Below, piece by piece: positions 16,609 through 25,287 of a DNA stretch of 53,620 bases. The position numbers and the translations under genes are program-made. Under the pieces are notes generated by a model that worked only from the letters and a program-made list of their open reading frames with translations, searched no databases and was not told the origin of the DNA. Each line of letters opens with the position of its first letter. Within the stretch, counting starts at the first letter, position 1. Location of the stretch: assembly GCF_000423945.1 (NCBI RefSeq), contig NZ_AUIY01000028.1, positions 1 through 53,620 on the forward strand, written 5' to 3'. Origin of the DNA: Butyrivibrio sp. XPD2002 (GTDB lineage Bacteria; Bacillota; Clostridia; Lachnospirales; Lachnospiraceae).

Positions 16609-17119
16609 ATGTTTAAAAAGGTCGCCCCATATATGGGGGAGTACAAAAAGTACACTGCTCTCGCGGCAATTATGATGTGCATAGGTATTGTAGCAAATAT
16701 CTTGCCGTATTTTATCAACAAAACTGATTGCTACAGAGATTGCCATAATTGGACTGGTTGTGCTTCTGAGCCTTAGAAGTGTAGTGCCAATAATGGCAGC
16801 ACTTCTGATGATCATAGCACTTGATTGTATGACGATAGCTGAGGCAATCCCTATGCAGATAGCGATGAGTGTTCTTATCCAGACCAATGTAAAAAAGGAA
16901 CTGCTGGGAAGAGTTACAACTACAGTGGGAATGTTATCTATGATATCTGTAGCAATAGGTGAGATGCTGTTCGGAGTGCTTAACGATACGTTCATAGTGT
17001 ACGTATCCATATTTGTTGGAGCAATCGGAGTTGGAATAGGTTCAATAATGTACTCAATTGTTGACAAATATCATATATATGCGAAACGGGAGGAAAAAGG
17101 ATGGATATTACGACGATAA
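16609..17119 (+). pseudogene. Chimeric remnant: ABC exporter N-terminus joined to MFS C-terminus
   Basis: The frame from 16609 begins like an ABC half-transporter (MFKKVAPYMGEYKKYTALAA, then IVANILPYFI) with a perfect RBS, but after about 38 codons it loses sense and stops near 16775. From about 16721 the neighbouring frame encodes the last four helices of an MFS permease (KLIATEIAIIGLVVLL to VDKYHIYAKREE), which has no start of its own. The simplest reading is a deletion that removed the rest of an ABC gene and the front of an MFS gene and fused the stumps near 16716-16721. Intact ABC half-transporters lie at 23488-26998. The promoter and metal box remain and now drive the HMA gene. Confidence 0.7.
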
Positions 17120-17472
17120 TAATGGCACTGATATTTGCAGGGTCACTTATTCTTTTGGTTGGCATGATGAAAAACAAGCTTCTTCATGGAGGAGGCTGTT
17201 GTGGCGGTCATGAGGCACCCCAGCGAAAGGTGAAGGTGGCGGATAAAAATATCAGGCATTATAACTATCATTATGAGGTTGCTATTGAGGGCATGGTTTG
17301 CGGTAACTGCGCCACAAGGGTCGAGAATGCCCTAAATAAAAATGATGGAATTTATGCCAAAGTCGATCTGGGAAACAAAAAGGCTGTAATACATGCAAAA
17401 CAGGAGATTAGTAAAGCTGATGTGGCCAGATATTTGAAGGAATTACCTTATACGATGATGGATTTTAGATAG
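17101..17472 (+). CDS. Membrane-anchored heavy-metal-associated (HMA) domain protein
   Basis: A 123-residue protein with one N-terminal transmembrane helix (about residues 4-22), a Cys/His/Gly patch (GGGCCGGH, C33, C34, H37) and an HMA domain at about 58-123. The domain carries the metal-binding motif GMVCGNC (C67 and C70). HMA domains bind soft or transition metals (Cu+, Zn2+, Cd2+) in chaperones and P-type ATPases. A stand-alone membrane-tethered form suggests delivery of metal to or from a transporter. The reading frame starts inside the end of the MFS remnant, and the likely promoter is the metal-box promoter at 16539. FeoB-associated small proteins have a similar helix-plus-Cys layout, but the full HMA domain sets it apart. 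Confidence 0.85.
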   Translation: MDITTIIMALIFAGSLILLVGMMKNKLLHGGGCCGGHEAPQRKVKVADKNIRHYNYHYEVAIEGMVCGNCATRVENALNKNDGIYAKVDLGNKKAVIHAKQEISKADVARYLKELPYTMMDFR

Positions 17473-17529
17473 TGACGAATAATATGATAAATCTTATCAT
17501 TTGATAATTAAATGATTTATTGAAACGTA

Positions 17530-17571
17530 AACAACGATATGATAAGCTTCTCTATGTTAGCAATAGCTAAC
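17530..17571 (+). promoter_or_regulatory. Metal-box palindrome copy 3 before the enolase gene
   Basis: GTTAGCAATAGCTAAC at 17556-17571, identical to copy 1. TATGATAA ends 10 bp before it and TTGAAA lies 12 bp before TATGATAA, the same geometry as the flavodoxin promoter. Confidence 0.65.
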
Positions 17572-17590
17572 TTGAGTAAATCATTAAATC

Positions 17591-17621
17591 GCCCCGGGCA
17601 GATTACGGGCTGCTCCGGGGC
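17591..17621 (+). other. GC-rich hairpin in the enolase leader
   Basis: GCCCCGGGCAG pairs with CTGC-T-CCGGGGC (one bulged base) around a short loop. There is no T run after it, so it is probably an mRNA leader structure, not a terminator. Confidence 0.45.
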
Positions 17622-17647
17622 ATACCTCTTATGGGGACATTTATTAA

Positions 17648-18969
<1,322 letters not shown>

Positions 18970-18972
<3 letters not shown>

Positions 18973-18999
18973 CCCTAAGGGACGGGGTTAGTGGTCCAT
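18970..18999 (+). repeat. Solitary left arm of the palindromic repeat, overlapping the enolase stop
   Basis: AAATGACCC then GGGACGGGGTTAGTGG and TCCATTT, matching the left half of the element at 20711-20780. The TGA within it is the enolase stop codon. No right arm follows. Confidence 0.75.
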
Positions 19000-19130
19000 T
19001 TATTGAAAATTAAGAAGATTTTGTGAACTTCATTCTGTTTTAGGTTCATTTTAGTTTTCTAATCCATAATCTCCATTAAAGCAAAGCATTGCAGATGCGA
19101 TTTTCAAAGGGAATATTAAGGAGATTTAAA

Positions 19131-20708
19131 ATGAAAAGAAATGAACTTAGAAAAGTATTATCAATAGCAGCTATCACAGTGATGTGTGTAACCTTTACTG
19201 CATGTGGCACAAATACAGGAACAGTAAGCGGAGAATCTACGATTATTACTGAAGATGCTGCGCCTGAGGACAGCACAGTTCCTTCAGATGCGACAAGTGG
19301 AGAGGTACCTGCTGATAAACCTGAAGGTGAAATGCCGGAAGGAGAGACACCTCCGGAAAAACCTGATGGACAGGCTCCTGACGGACAGGCCCCAAATGGA
19401 GAGGCTCCTGACGGGCAGGGACCTGGTGGAGCGCCTGACGGCGAAGCGCCCGGCAATCCTCCTGAGGGAGGCGGCGGATTTGGCGGTGGAAGCAGTAGCG
19501 CAGATATAGAGTATAAAGCCGCTGATGAGATAGTAGCTGCCGATTCGCAGGATGGAAAAACCTATGACAGCAGTGTTGCAGATGAGAGCGCACTTATGAT
19601 AAGCACTTCAGAAGAGGTATCTATCTCAAATGCTACGGTTACAAAGACAGGCGACTCAGATGGTGGAGACAGCTGCAATTTTTATGGCCTTAATGCTGTA
19701 GTTCTTGTGAAAGATGGCTCTACAACTACTATTACTGATAGCACGATTACTTCCGATGCTGACGGAGCAAACGGGGTTTTTTCCTACGGTGGTAACGGTG
19801 GAAAAAACGGAGCAGATGGTGATGGGACAAAGGTAATCATCTCTGATACAACTATTACCACCACAGGCGATGGGTCTGGCGGAATCATGACAACAGGTGG
19901 TGGTATCACAGAGGCATCAAATCTTACCATTGAGACTAGCGGAAGATCTTCAGCTGCCATAAGAACTGACCGTGGTGGCGGTACAGTTACAGTCGACGGT
20001 GGCAGCTATACAACAAATGGACTTGGATCACCTGCGATTTATTCAACCGCAGATATTACAGTTTCTAACGCAACACTCACTTCAAATTTGTCAGAAGGTG
20101 TATGTATTGAAGGAATTAATTCCATTACATTAAATGACTGCGACATGACGGCAAACAATACAGATACCAACGGTAACGCCACCTTTTATGACACTATCAT
20201 GATCTATCAGTCTATGTCCGGAGATGCGGACAGTGGAACTTCCACATTTACAATGAATGGTGGAACGCTTACAAGCAAAAATGGTCATGTTTTTCATGTG
20301 ACAAACACACAGGCTGTGATCAATCTCGATAATGTAAAGATTGTTAATGAGGATTCAGCGAACGTTCTTCTTTCAGTTTGTGCTGACGGATGGAAGGGAG
20401 ACAGTAACGTTGCTACAGTAAATGCAAGCAATCAGACACTTGATGGAACAATTCTCGTAGGAAGTGATTCTGAGCTTACTTTAAACCTTACTGATGGTTC
20501 AGATTTCACCGGTGCGATTGATGGTAATATTACAAATGCCAAGGGTGAGAGCGTTTCTAAAGAAGTAGGAGCAGTTTCAGTATCTATAGATAAAAGCAGT
20601 ACATGGACACTTACTGCAGACACATATATCACATCTTTTGATGGGGATATGTCCAATGTAAACACAAATGGATACACACTTTATGTAAATGGCGAAGCTA
20701 TGAACTAA
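19131..20708 (+). CDS. Secreted lipoprotein with Pro/Gly-rich spacer and beta-helix-like domain
   Basis: A 525-residue predicted lipoprotein. The signal peptide ends with FTAC, so C25 is the probable lipidated residue. Residues about 55-125 are a low-complexity spacer of PDGQAP/PEGE-type repeats ending in GGGGFGGG, likely crossing the cell wall. The rest (about 150-525) consists of repeated short T/S/N/G-rich strands (ISNATVTKTG, TTITDSTITSD, VTVDGGSY) that look like a right-handed parallel beta-helix, as in pectate-lyase-like adhesins and some carbohydrate-binding proteins. AAGGAG precedes the ATG at 19131. It sits between enolase and feoAB without a metal box of its own. The ligand is unknown. 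Flanked on the right by a complete palindromic repeat. Confidence 0.8.
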   Translation: MKRNELRKVLSIAAITVMCVTFTACGTNTGTVSGESTIITEDAAPEDSTVPSDATSGEVPADKPEGEMPEGETPPEKPDGQAPDGQAPNGEAPDGQGPGGAPDGEAPGNPPEGGGGFGGGSSSADIEYKAADEIVAADSQDGKTYDSSVADESALMISTSEEVSISNATVTKTGDSDGGDSCNFYGLNAVVLVKDGSTTTITDSTITSDADGANGVFSYGGNGGKNGADGDGTKVIISDTTITTTGDGSGGIMTTGGGITEASNLTIETSGRSSAAIRTDRGGGTVTVDGGSYTTNGLGSPAIYSTADITVSNATLTSNLSEGVCIEGINSITLNDCDMTANNTDTNGNATFYDTIMIYQSMSGDADSGTSTFTMNGGTLTSKNGHVFHVTNTQAVINLDNVKIVNEDSANVLLSVCADGWKGDSNVATVNASNQTLDGTILVGSDSELTLNLTDGSDFTGAIDGNITNAKGESVSKEVGAVSVSIDKSSTWTLTADTYITSFDGDMSNVNTNGYTLYVNGEAMN

Positions 20709-20710
20709 AC

Positions 20711-20780
20711 AGAAATGACCCAGGGGGACGGGGTTAGTGGATTATTTTTTGGACCACTAACCCCGTCCCCTAGGTTCATT
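20711..20780. repeat. Complete REP-like palindromic repeat (copy A); also a likely terminator
   Basis: GGGGACGGGGTTAGTGG at 20724-20740 pairs perfectly with CCACTAACCCCGTCCCC at 20754-20770, around an AT-rich loop containing TTTTTT. The flanks AAATGACC and GGTTCATT extend the symmetry. It lies 2 bp after the lipoprotein stop codon. Confidence 0.85.
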
Positions 20781-20841
20781 GAGAATTTTTTTCATTAAAC
20801 TCAAAACATCATTTAATATAAGAAAAATGTGCTATCATTCA

Positions 20842-20857
20842 GTTAGCACACGCTAAC
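20842..20857. promoter_or_regulatory. Metal-box palindrome copy 4 (feo operator)
   Basis: GTTAGCACACGCTAAC, directly upstream of the feoA ribosome binding site and 3 bp after TATCATTCA-type -10 sequence. Its position in front of the ferrous iron uptake operon is the main reason for calling the palindrome iron-responsive. Confidence 0.75.
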
Positions 20858-20876
20858 ATTGTGAGAGGAGAAAGTT

Positions 20877-21104
20877 ATGAGTTTAAGTGAAGTAAGGGAA
20901 AACAGAGATGCCATAATAATGGCTATTGATGGCGACACAAGATTCATGAGTCGTATAACATCGATAGGACTGACACCAGGCTGCAGGGTAAGTGTCATCA
21001 AAAACGACAGGAACAGGCCATTGCTTGTGTATTCAAGAGATACCATGATCGCACTTAACCGTAAGGAGTGCATTGGTATTACAGTTGAGGAGGTGACAGC
21101 ATGA
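20877..21104 (+). CDS. feoA: Ferrous iron transport protein A
   Basis: A 75-residue FeoA, a small SH3-like cytoplasmic protein that assists FeoB-mediated Fe2+ import. The family pattern is visible: RFMSRITSIGLTPGCRVSVIKNDRNRPLLV in overlapping pieces, with GLTPG at the tight turn, and a C-terminal strand IALNRKECIGITVEE. GAGAGGAG precedes the ATG. Its stop codon overlaps the feoB start (ATGA), so the two are translationally coupled. The operator palindrome lies 20 bp upstream. Confidence 0.93.
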   Translation: MSLSEVRENRDAIIMAIDGDTRFMSRITSIGLTPGCRVSVIKNDRNRPLLVYSRDTMIALNRKECIGITVEEVTA

Positions 21105-23125
21105 GTGCAGCAGCGACTATAGCCCTTCTCGGACAGCCCAATTCGGGCAAGTCAACTTTGTTTAATGCTCTTACAGGCCTTCGCCAGCATGTTGGCAACT
21201 GGCCGGGTAAGACGGTTGAGAAAAAAGAAGGCTCTTTTACCTATGGCGGAAAAGAGTATAACGTGGCAGATTTACCGGGATCATACAGCTTATCAGCAAA
21301 CTCTGATGAAGAGGTCATCACGAGAGACTTCATCACGTCAGGAAAAGCAGATGTGGTTTGTATCCTTGCAGACAGTTCACAGCTTCAGAGAAGTCTTTTC
21401 ATGCTGGCTGATTATGCCGGAATAAATGCACCATGTTTTCTATTGCTCAATATGGCGGATGTCGCTGCAGATCAGGGGAAAAAGATTGATGCAGCAGCTA
21501 TAGAGGAGAAGCTGGGAATTCCGGTAATACCCTTTTCAGCAACAGATGTGAAGTCCTATGATGAGTTTTACAAGACTCTGGAAAAGGCTATCAGGAAGGA
21601 TTCAAGACTTGATGTTTCGGGGCTTAAAGAGCAGTACGAGAGTATTAAGGGATATCAGGAAATCTGCAACCTGATTCCGGAAGGTATTATTCCGGGCTAT
21701 TCTTCAATGTGGCTTGCTTCAAAGGTTTTGGAGAACGACAGAGTAGTAGTGGGAAAGCTGGGTAATGCACTCGATGCAGAAACGTTCGACAGAATAAAGG
21801 AAATAAGAAAATCGTCTCAGGGGGCTGTGGCAGTCGGAGGCTGCAAGTTTGCCTGGATTGATGACATGATCGATGGAGCCATCCAGTCTAAATCAGTAAA
21901 AGTGACTCTTGGTAAGCTTGACCGCATTTATACAAGTAAGGTTTGGGGAAAGCCTGCCGTTGTTCTTACGGTTCTGTTGGGCCTTATAGCATCTTTTGTT
22001 CCGGCTATTCCGCCTATGATCGTTGGCGAGCTTGTTCTAATGCTTAAAGAGCCTGTTACTGCAGGATTATCATCTATTGGATGTCCTGAATTCATAATTC
22101 TTATCGCTACAGATGTAATTATCCAGTCATTTTCATATATTTTCAAAATGTTGGGATTTGTTTTTGGAGTAACCCTGGTATTTGGTCTTCTTGAAGAGGT
22201 TGGCATTATGGCCCGCATCTCCTATGTGTTTGATAATACTATGGGAAAACTGGGACTTCAGGGTAAATCTGTTATGCCTTTCCTTGTAAGCTTTGGCTGC
22301 ACTATGGGTGGTGCGGCAGGAGCAAGAGTCATCGATAACTGGGGACAGAAGGTTCTTACGATTGCTCTCGCATGGGCAGTTCCCTGCGGCGCAGCCTGGG
22401 CTACTATCCCTATGCTTTCATCTATTTTCTTTGGACCCGGAGCTGTGCTTGTGGTCGCTGTAATTCTCCTCACCATGCTTTTACACATGTATATTACGGC
22501 AAAAATATTTGGGGCAAAGCTTGTTCAGAAGGAAGATCGCTACGGAATGATCATGGAGCTTCCTCCGTACCACAAGCCGAAGTGGGGAGCTCTTTTCAGA
22601 TATGTATTCGGAAGAACAAAAGAGACATTTATCAGAGTTACGAAAGTAGTACTACTTGTCTGTGGTGTATTCTGGCTTCTTAGCTATTCACCCTCAGGAA
22701 CTGGTGGAATCCTTTACACAATCGGTGTAGCAATAGAGCCTGTTACAAAATTCTTTGGTATGCCCTGGCAATTATTCCTCTCATACTTGGCATCGGCTGT
22801 AGGAAAAGAGGGGGCTATTGGTGTTATCAGCGCTCTTTACACCGGTGGCTCATACAGTGCTGCATTTACCAATGCTATGAGTGGTGCCGGATCTACAGCA
22901 AATGGTGTAACCCTAAGCTCAATTCTTCTTGCAAACGTATCAAAGCCCGAGGCGCTCGCATTTATCTTTGCAATGACCTTCAACATGCCCTGTGTTGTTG
23001 CGCTTGCTGCTACATATCAGGAGACACACTCTGCGAAATGGACAGGAAGAATCGTGCTTTATTACACAGCAGTATCTCTTTTACTCGCATTTGTTGCATA
23101 TCATGTGGGAATGCTTATTTGGTGA
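21101..23125 (+). CDS. feoB: Ferrous iron transport protein B
   Basis: A 674-residue FeoB, the G-protein-coupled membrane importer of Fe2+. The N-terminal GTPase carries G1 GQPNSGKST (residues 11-19), T38 in G2, DLPG (57-60) and NMAD (117-120). The GDI-like helical region follows to about 260. The membrane domain begins near residue 285 and includes the Gly/Cys-bearing gate motifs LVSFGCTMGGAAGAR and the second gate region FNMPCVVALAATYQE, with YLASAVGKEGAIGVISALYTGG between them. The length is typical for a FeoB with a separate feoA. The feoC-like gene follows after 6 bp. Confidence 0.96.
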   Translation: MSAAATIALLGQPNSGKSTLFNALTGLRQHVGNWPGKTVEKKEGSFTYGGKEYNVADLPGSYSLSANSDEEVITRDFITSGKADVVCILADSSQLQRSLFMLADYAGINAPCFLLLNMADVAADQGKKIDAAAIEEKLGIPVIPFSATDVKSYDEFYKTLEKAIRKDSRLDVSGLKEQYESIKGYQEICNLIPEGIIPGYSSMWLASKVLENDRVVVGKLGNALDAETFDRIKEIRKSSQGAVAVGGCKFAWIDDMIDGAIQSKSVKVTLGKLDRIYTSKVWGKPAVVLTVLLGLIASFVPAIPPMIVGELVLMLKEPVTAGLSSIGCPEFIILIATDVIIQSFSYIFKMLGFVFGVTLVFGLLEEVGIMARISYVFDNTMGKLGLQGKSVMPFLVSFGCTMGGAAGARVIDNWGQKVLTIALAWAVPCGAAWATIPMLSSIFFGPGAVLVVAVILLTMLLHMYITAKIFGAKLVQKEDRYGMIMELPPYHKPKWGALFRYVFGRTKETFIRVTKVVLLVCGVFWLLSYSPSGTGGILYTIGVAIEPVTKFFGMPWQLFLSYLASAVGKEGAIGVISALYTGGSYSAAFTNAMSGAGSTANGVTLSSILLANVSKPEALAFIFAMTFNMPCVVALAATYQETHSAKWTGRIVLYYTAVSLLLAFVAYHVGMLIW

Positions 23126-23131
23126 TGAAAA

Positions 23132-23404
23132 ATGGAACAATTATTGGAATTACTTAAGGATGGTCATGCCAGAACCACAAAACTTCTGGCATTGGAACTA
23201 CATACCAGTGTAGAGGATGTCACCAGGCAGATGGAATATCTCGAGAAAATGGGAATCATAAAAAAGGTGGTCTTTTCCTCTAAAGGTTGTTCGGGATGCA
23301 GTGGCTGTTCCTCAGGAAAAAACGAAGGGGAACACACCTGCAAAGGTTGTCTCCCACAGGATGGTTTCCAGAATATGGGCCAAATGTGGGAAGTTGTGAA
23401 ATGA
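23132..23404 (+). CDS. FeoC-like winged-helix protein with cysteine cluster
   Basis: A 90-residue protein. Residues 1-48 form a winged-helix-like domain (LLELLKDGHARTTKLLALEL, then QMEYLEKMGIIKKVVF). A cysteine-rich tail follows, with C53, C56, C59, C70 and C73 (GCSGCSGC and CKGC), suited to an Fe-S cluster or direct metal binding. FeoC proteins bind to FeoB and, in enterobacteria, carry a similar cysteine wing with an oxygen-sensitive cluster. Position directly behind feoB supports the role. The stop codon TGA lies inside the palindromic repeat that follows. Confidence 0.8.
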   Translation: MEQLLELLKDGHARTTKLLALELHTSVEDVTRQMEYLEKMGIIKKVVFSSKGCSGCSGCSSGKNEGEHTCKGCLPQDGFQNMGQMWEVVK

Positions 23405-23463
23405 CCCAGGGGGACGGGGTTAGTGGTTCATTTTTTGGCCCTATAACCCCGTCCCTGTGGTCC
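23399..23463. repeat. REP-like palindromic repeat (copy B), right arm diverged
   Basis: The left arm GGGGACGGGGTTAGTGG at 23410-23426 is perfect. The right arm at 23439-23455 reads CCCTATAACCCCGTCCC, diverged at its inner end. It starts with the AAATGACCC that contains the feoC stop and ends about 25 bp before the next gene. Confidence 0.8.
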
Positions 23464-23487
23464 AAAATTGGGGAGAAAGGGGAAAAA

Positions 23488-25287
23488 ATGAATAAAAATA
23501 AAAGTGTCATACCACAACTATTCGATTACGCAGGTAATCACAAGTATTTTACTATCAGTTCATGGATTCTTGCCGCTATAAGCGCCCTGGTGGCGCTGGT
23601 GCCGTTTTATTACATCTGGCGCATCATCAGGGAGGTGGTAGCGGTAAGTCCTGTTTTTTCAAAGGCGACTCATATAGTGTCTTACGGATGGAGTGCTGTA
23701 GGAATGAGCCTTCTTGCAATGTTTCTCTATATTTCAGCTCTGCTGTGCTCTCATCTGGCAGCCTTCAGAGTTCAGACAAATATGAGAAAAGCCATGATGG
23801 AGCATGTTATGAAGCTTCCTATGGGTTACATTGAATCCGAAGGAAGCGGCAAGATCAGAAAAATTGTGGCTGAATCCAGCGCAGCAACGGAGACGTTTTT
23901 GGCGCACAGCCTTCCGGATAAGGCAGTAAGTTATGCTACACCGGTTGGTCTTATCGCAATGCTTCTTATCTTTGACTGGAGAATTGGCCTTATTTGCCTT
24001 GTTCCTGCGGTTTTAGCCTTCCTTATGATGGGAGGAATGATGGGGGAAAAGATGCAGAATGACATGAAGGAGTATCAGAATGCTCTTGATGAGATGTCTG
24101 CAGAAGCTGTTGAGTATGTCAGGGGAATTCCCGTGGTAAAGACCTTTGGTCAGTCAGTTTTCTCTTTTAAAAGATTCAAGGAAGCAATAGATAAATACGA
24201 AAAGTGGACTATCACCTACACTATTGGCATGAGAATGCCCATGATAGGCTTTACTACTGCAGCAAATGCTGTGTTTGCTGCCCTTGTGGCCTGCAGCTTT
24301 ATCTTTGCAAGAAACGGGGTTACAGATACATTCCTTTACAACATTCTCTTTTACATTATCATCACACCGATTCTCACGGTTACTCTGATGAAGGTTGCCT
24401 ATGCCGGTGAGAGCCAGATGATTGTAAGGGATGCTCTTAACAGAATGTACGCACTTCTTGATGTGGAGCCTCTTAAGGAAGCTTCAAATCCACAAAATCC
24501 TAAGGACAGCAGCATAAAAATTGAAAATATCGTATTTACCTATGATGAGAAGAAGACTAATGCCATCGACGGCATAAGTCTTGATATTAAGCCCGGTGAA
24601 CATGTTGCATTAGTGGGGCCATCCGGCGGCGGTAAGACTACGCTTGCATCTCTTGTTGCAAGATTCTGGGATGTAAAGCAGGGCAGCATTAAAATCGGCG
24701 GCGTTGATGTAAGGGATATCGCCTCAGCGGATCTTATGAAAAATGTTTCCTATGTTTTCCAGGACAGCAAGCTCCTCAAGATGTCTATCCTTGATAATGT
24801 CAGGATGGGAAAGCCTGATGTTACGGAGGCAGAAGTAGTAAAGGCCCTTAAGGACGCCATGTGCTGGGATATTATTGAAAAGCTGCCGCATGGTATTAAC
24901 ACCATGATCGGTAGTAAGGGAACCTATGTCTCGGGCGGCGAAGCTCAGCGAATTTCTATTGCGAGAGCCTTCCTTAAAAATGCACCTATCCTTATTCTGG
25001 ACGAGGCTACAGCCTTTGCTGATCCTGATAATGAGAACATGGTTCAGAAGGCCTTCGCAAATCTTGCCAAGGACAAGACAGTCATCATGATAGCCCATCG
25101 TCTGTCGACGGTTGTGGATGCAGATAAGATATGCGTTCTTTCCGACGGAAAAATCGTAGAGAGCGGTAAGCATGATGCTCTGCTTGCGAAGGGCGGTATC
25201 TATGATCACATGTGGAATGAGTATAAGAAGTCCGTTAACTGGAAAATGGGGAGGGAGCAGGATAATGATAAAAAAGTTACAGCATAA
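23488..25287 (+). CDS. ABC half-transporter (fused permease/ATPase), partner 1
   Basis: A 599-residue ABC exporter-fold half-transporter: six membrane helices to about residue 320, then an ATPase with GPSGGGKTT (Walker A), the signature SGGEAQRISIARA and Walker B ILILDEATAFADPDNE. The DEATAFADP form is the one I associate with the YbtP/YbtQ and IrtA/IrtB siderophore importers, which have exporter folds but import iron chelates. That, plus location right after feoABC, suggests iron or metallophore transport. I chose ATG 23488 (preceded by AAAGGGG); longer frames run back through the repeat. Overlaps the next gene by 23 bp, as expected for a heterodimer. Confidence 0.9.
   Translation: MNKNKSVIPQLFDYAGNHKYFTISSWILAAISALVALVPFYYIWRIIREVVAVSPVFSKATHIVSYGWSAVGMSLLAMFLYISALLCSHLAAFRVQTNMRKAMMEHVMKLPMGYIESEGSGKIRKIVAESSAATETFLAHSLPDKAVSYATPVGLIAMLLIFDWRIGLICLVPAVLAFLMMGGMMGEKMQNDMKEYQNALDEMSAEAVEYVRGIPVVKTFGQSVFSFKRFKEAIDKYEKWTITYTIGMRMPMIGFTTAANAVFAALVACSFIFARNGVTDTFLYNILFYIIITPILTVTLMKVAYAGESQMIVRDALNRMYALLDVEPLKEASNPQNPKDSSIKIENIVFTYDEKKTNAIDGISLDIKPGEHVALVGPSGGGKTTLASLVARFWDVKQGSIKIGGVDVRDIASADLMKNVSYVFQDSKLLKMSILDNVRMGKPDVTEAEVVKALKDAMCWDIIEKLPHGINTMIGSKGTYVSGGEAQRISIARAFLKNAPILILDEATAFADPDNENMVQKAFANLAKDKTVIMIAHRLSTVVDADKICVLSDGKIVESGKHDALLAKGGIYDHMWNEYKKSVNWKMGREQDNDKKVTA

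Noticed and set aside
17591..17640. Enolase leader hairpin as a transcription terminator or known riboswitch
   Set aside because: No T run follows and no known riboswitch core is visible; a simple leader hairpin is all that can be supported.
19246..19593. Open frames on both strands across the Pro/Gly-rich part of the lipoprotein
   Set aside because: They arise from the low-complexity GC-rich repeat and lack RBS or homology features.
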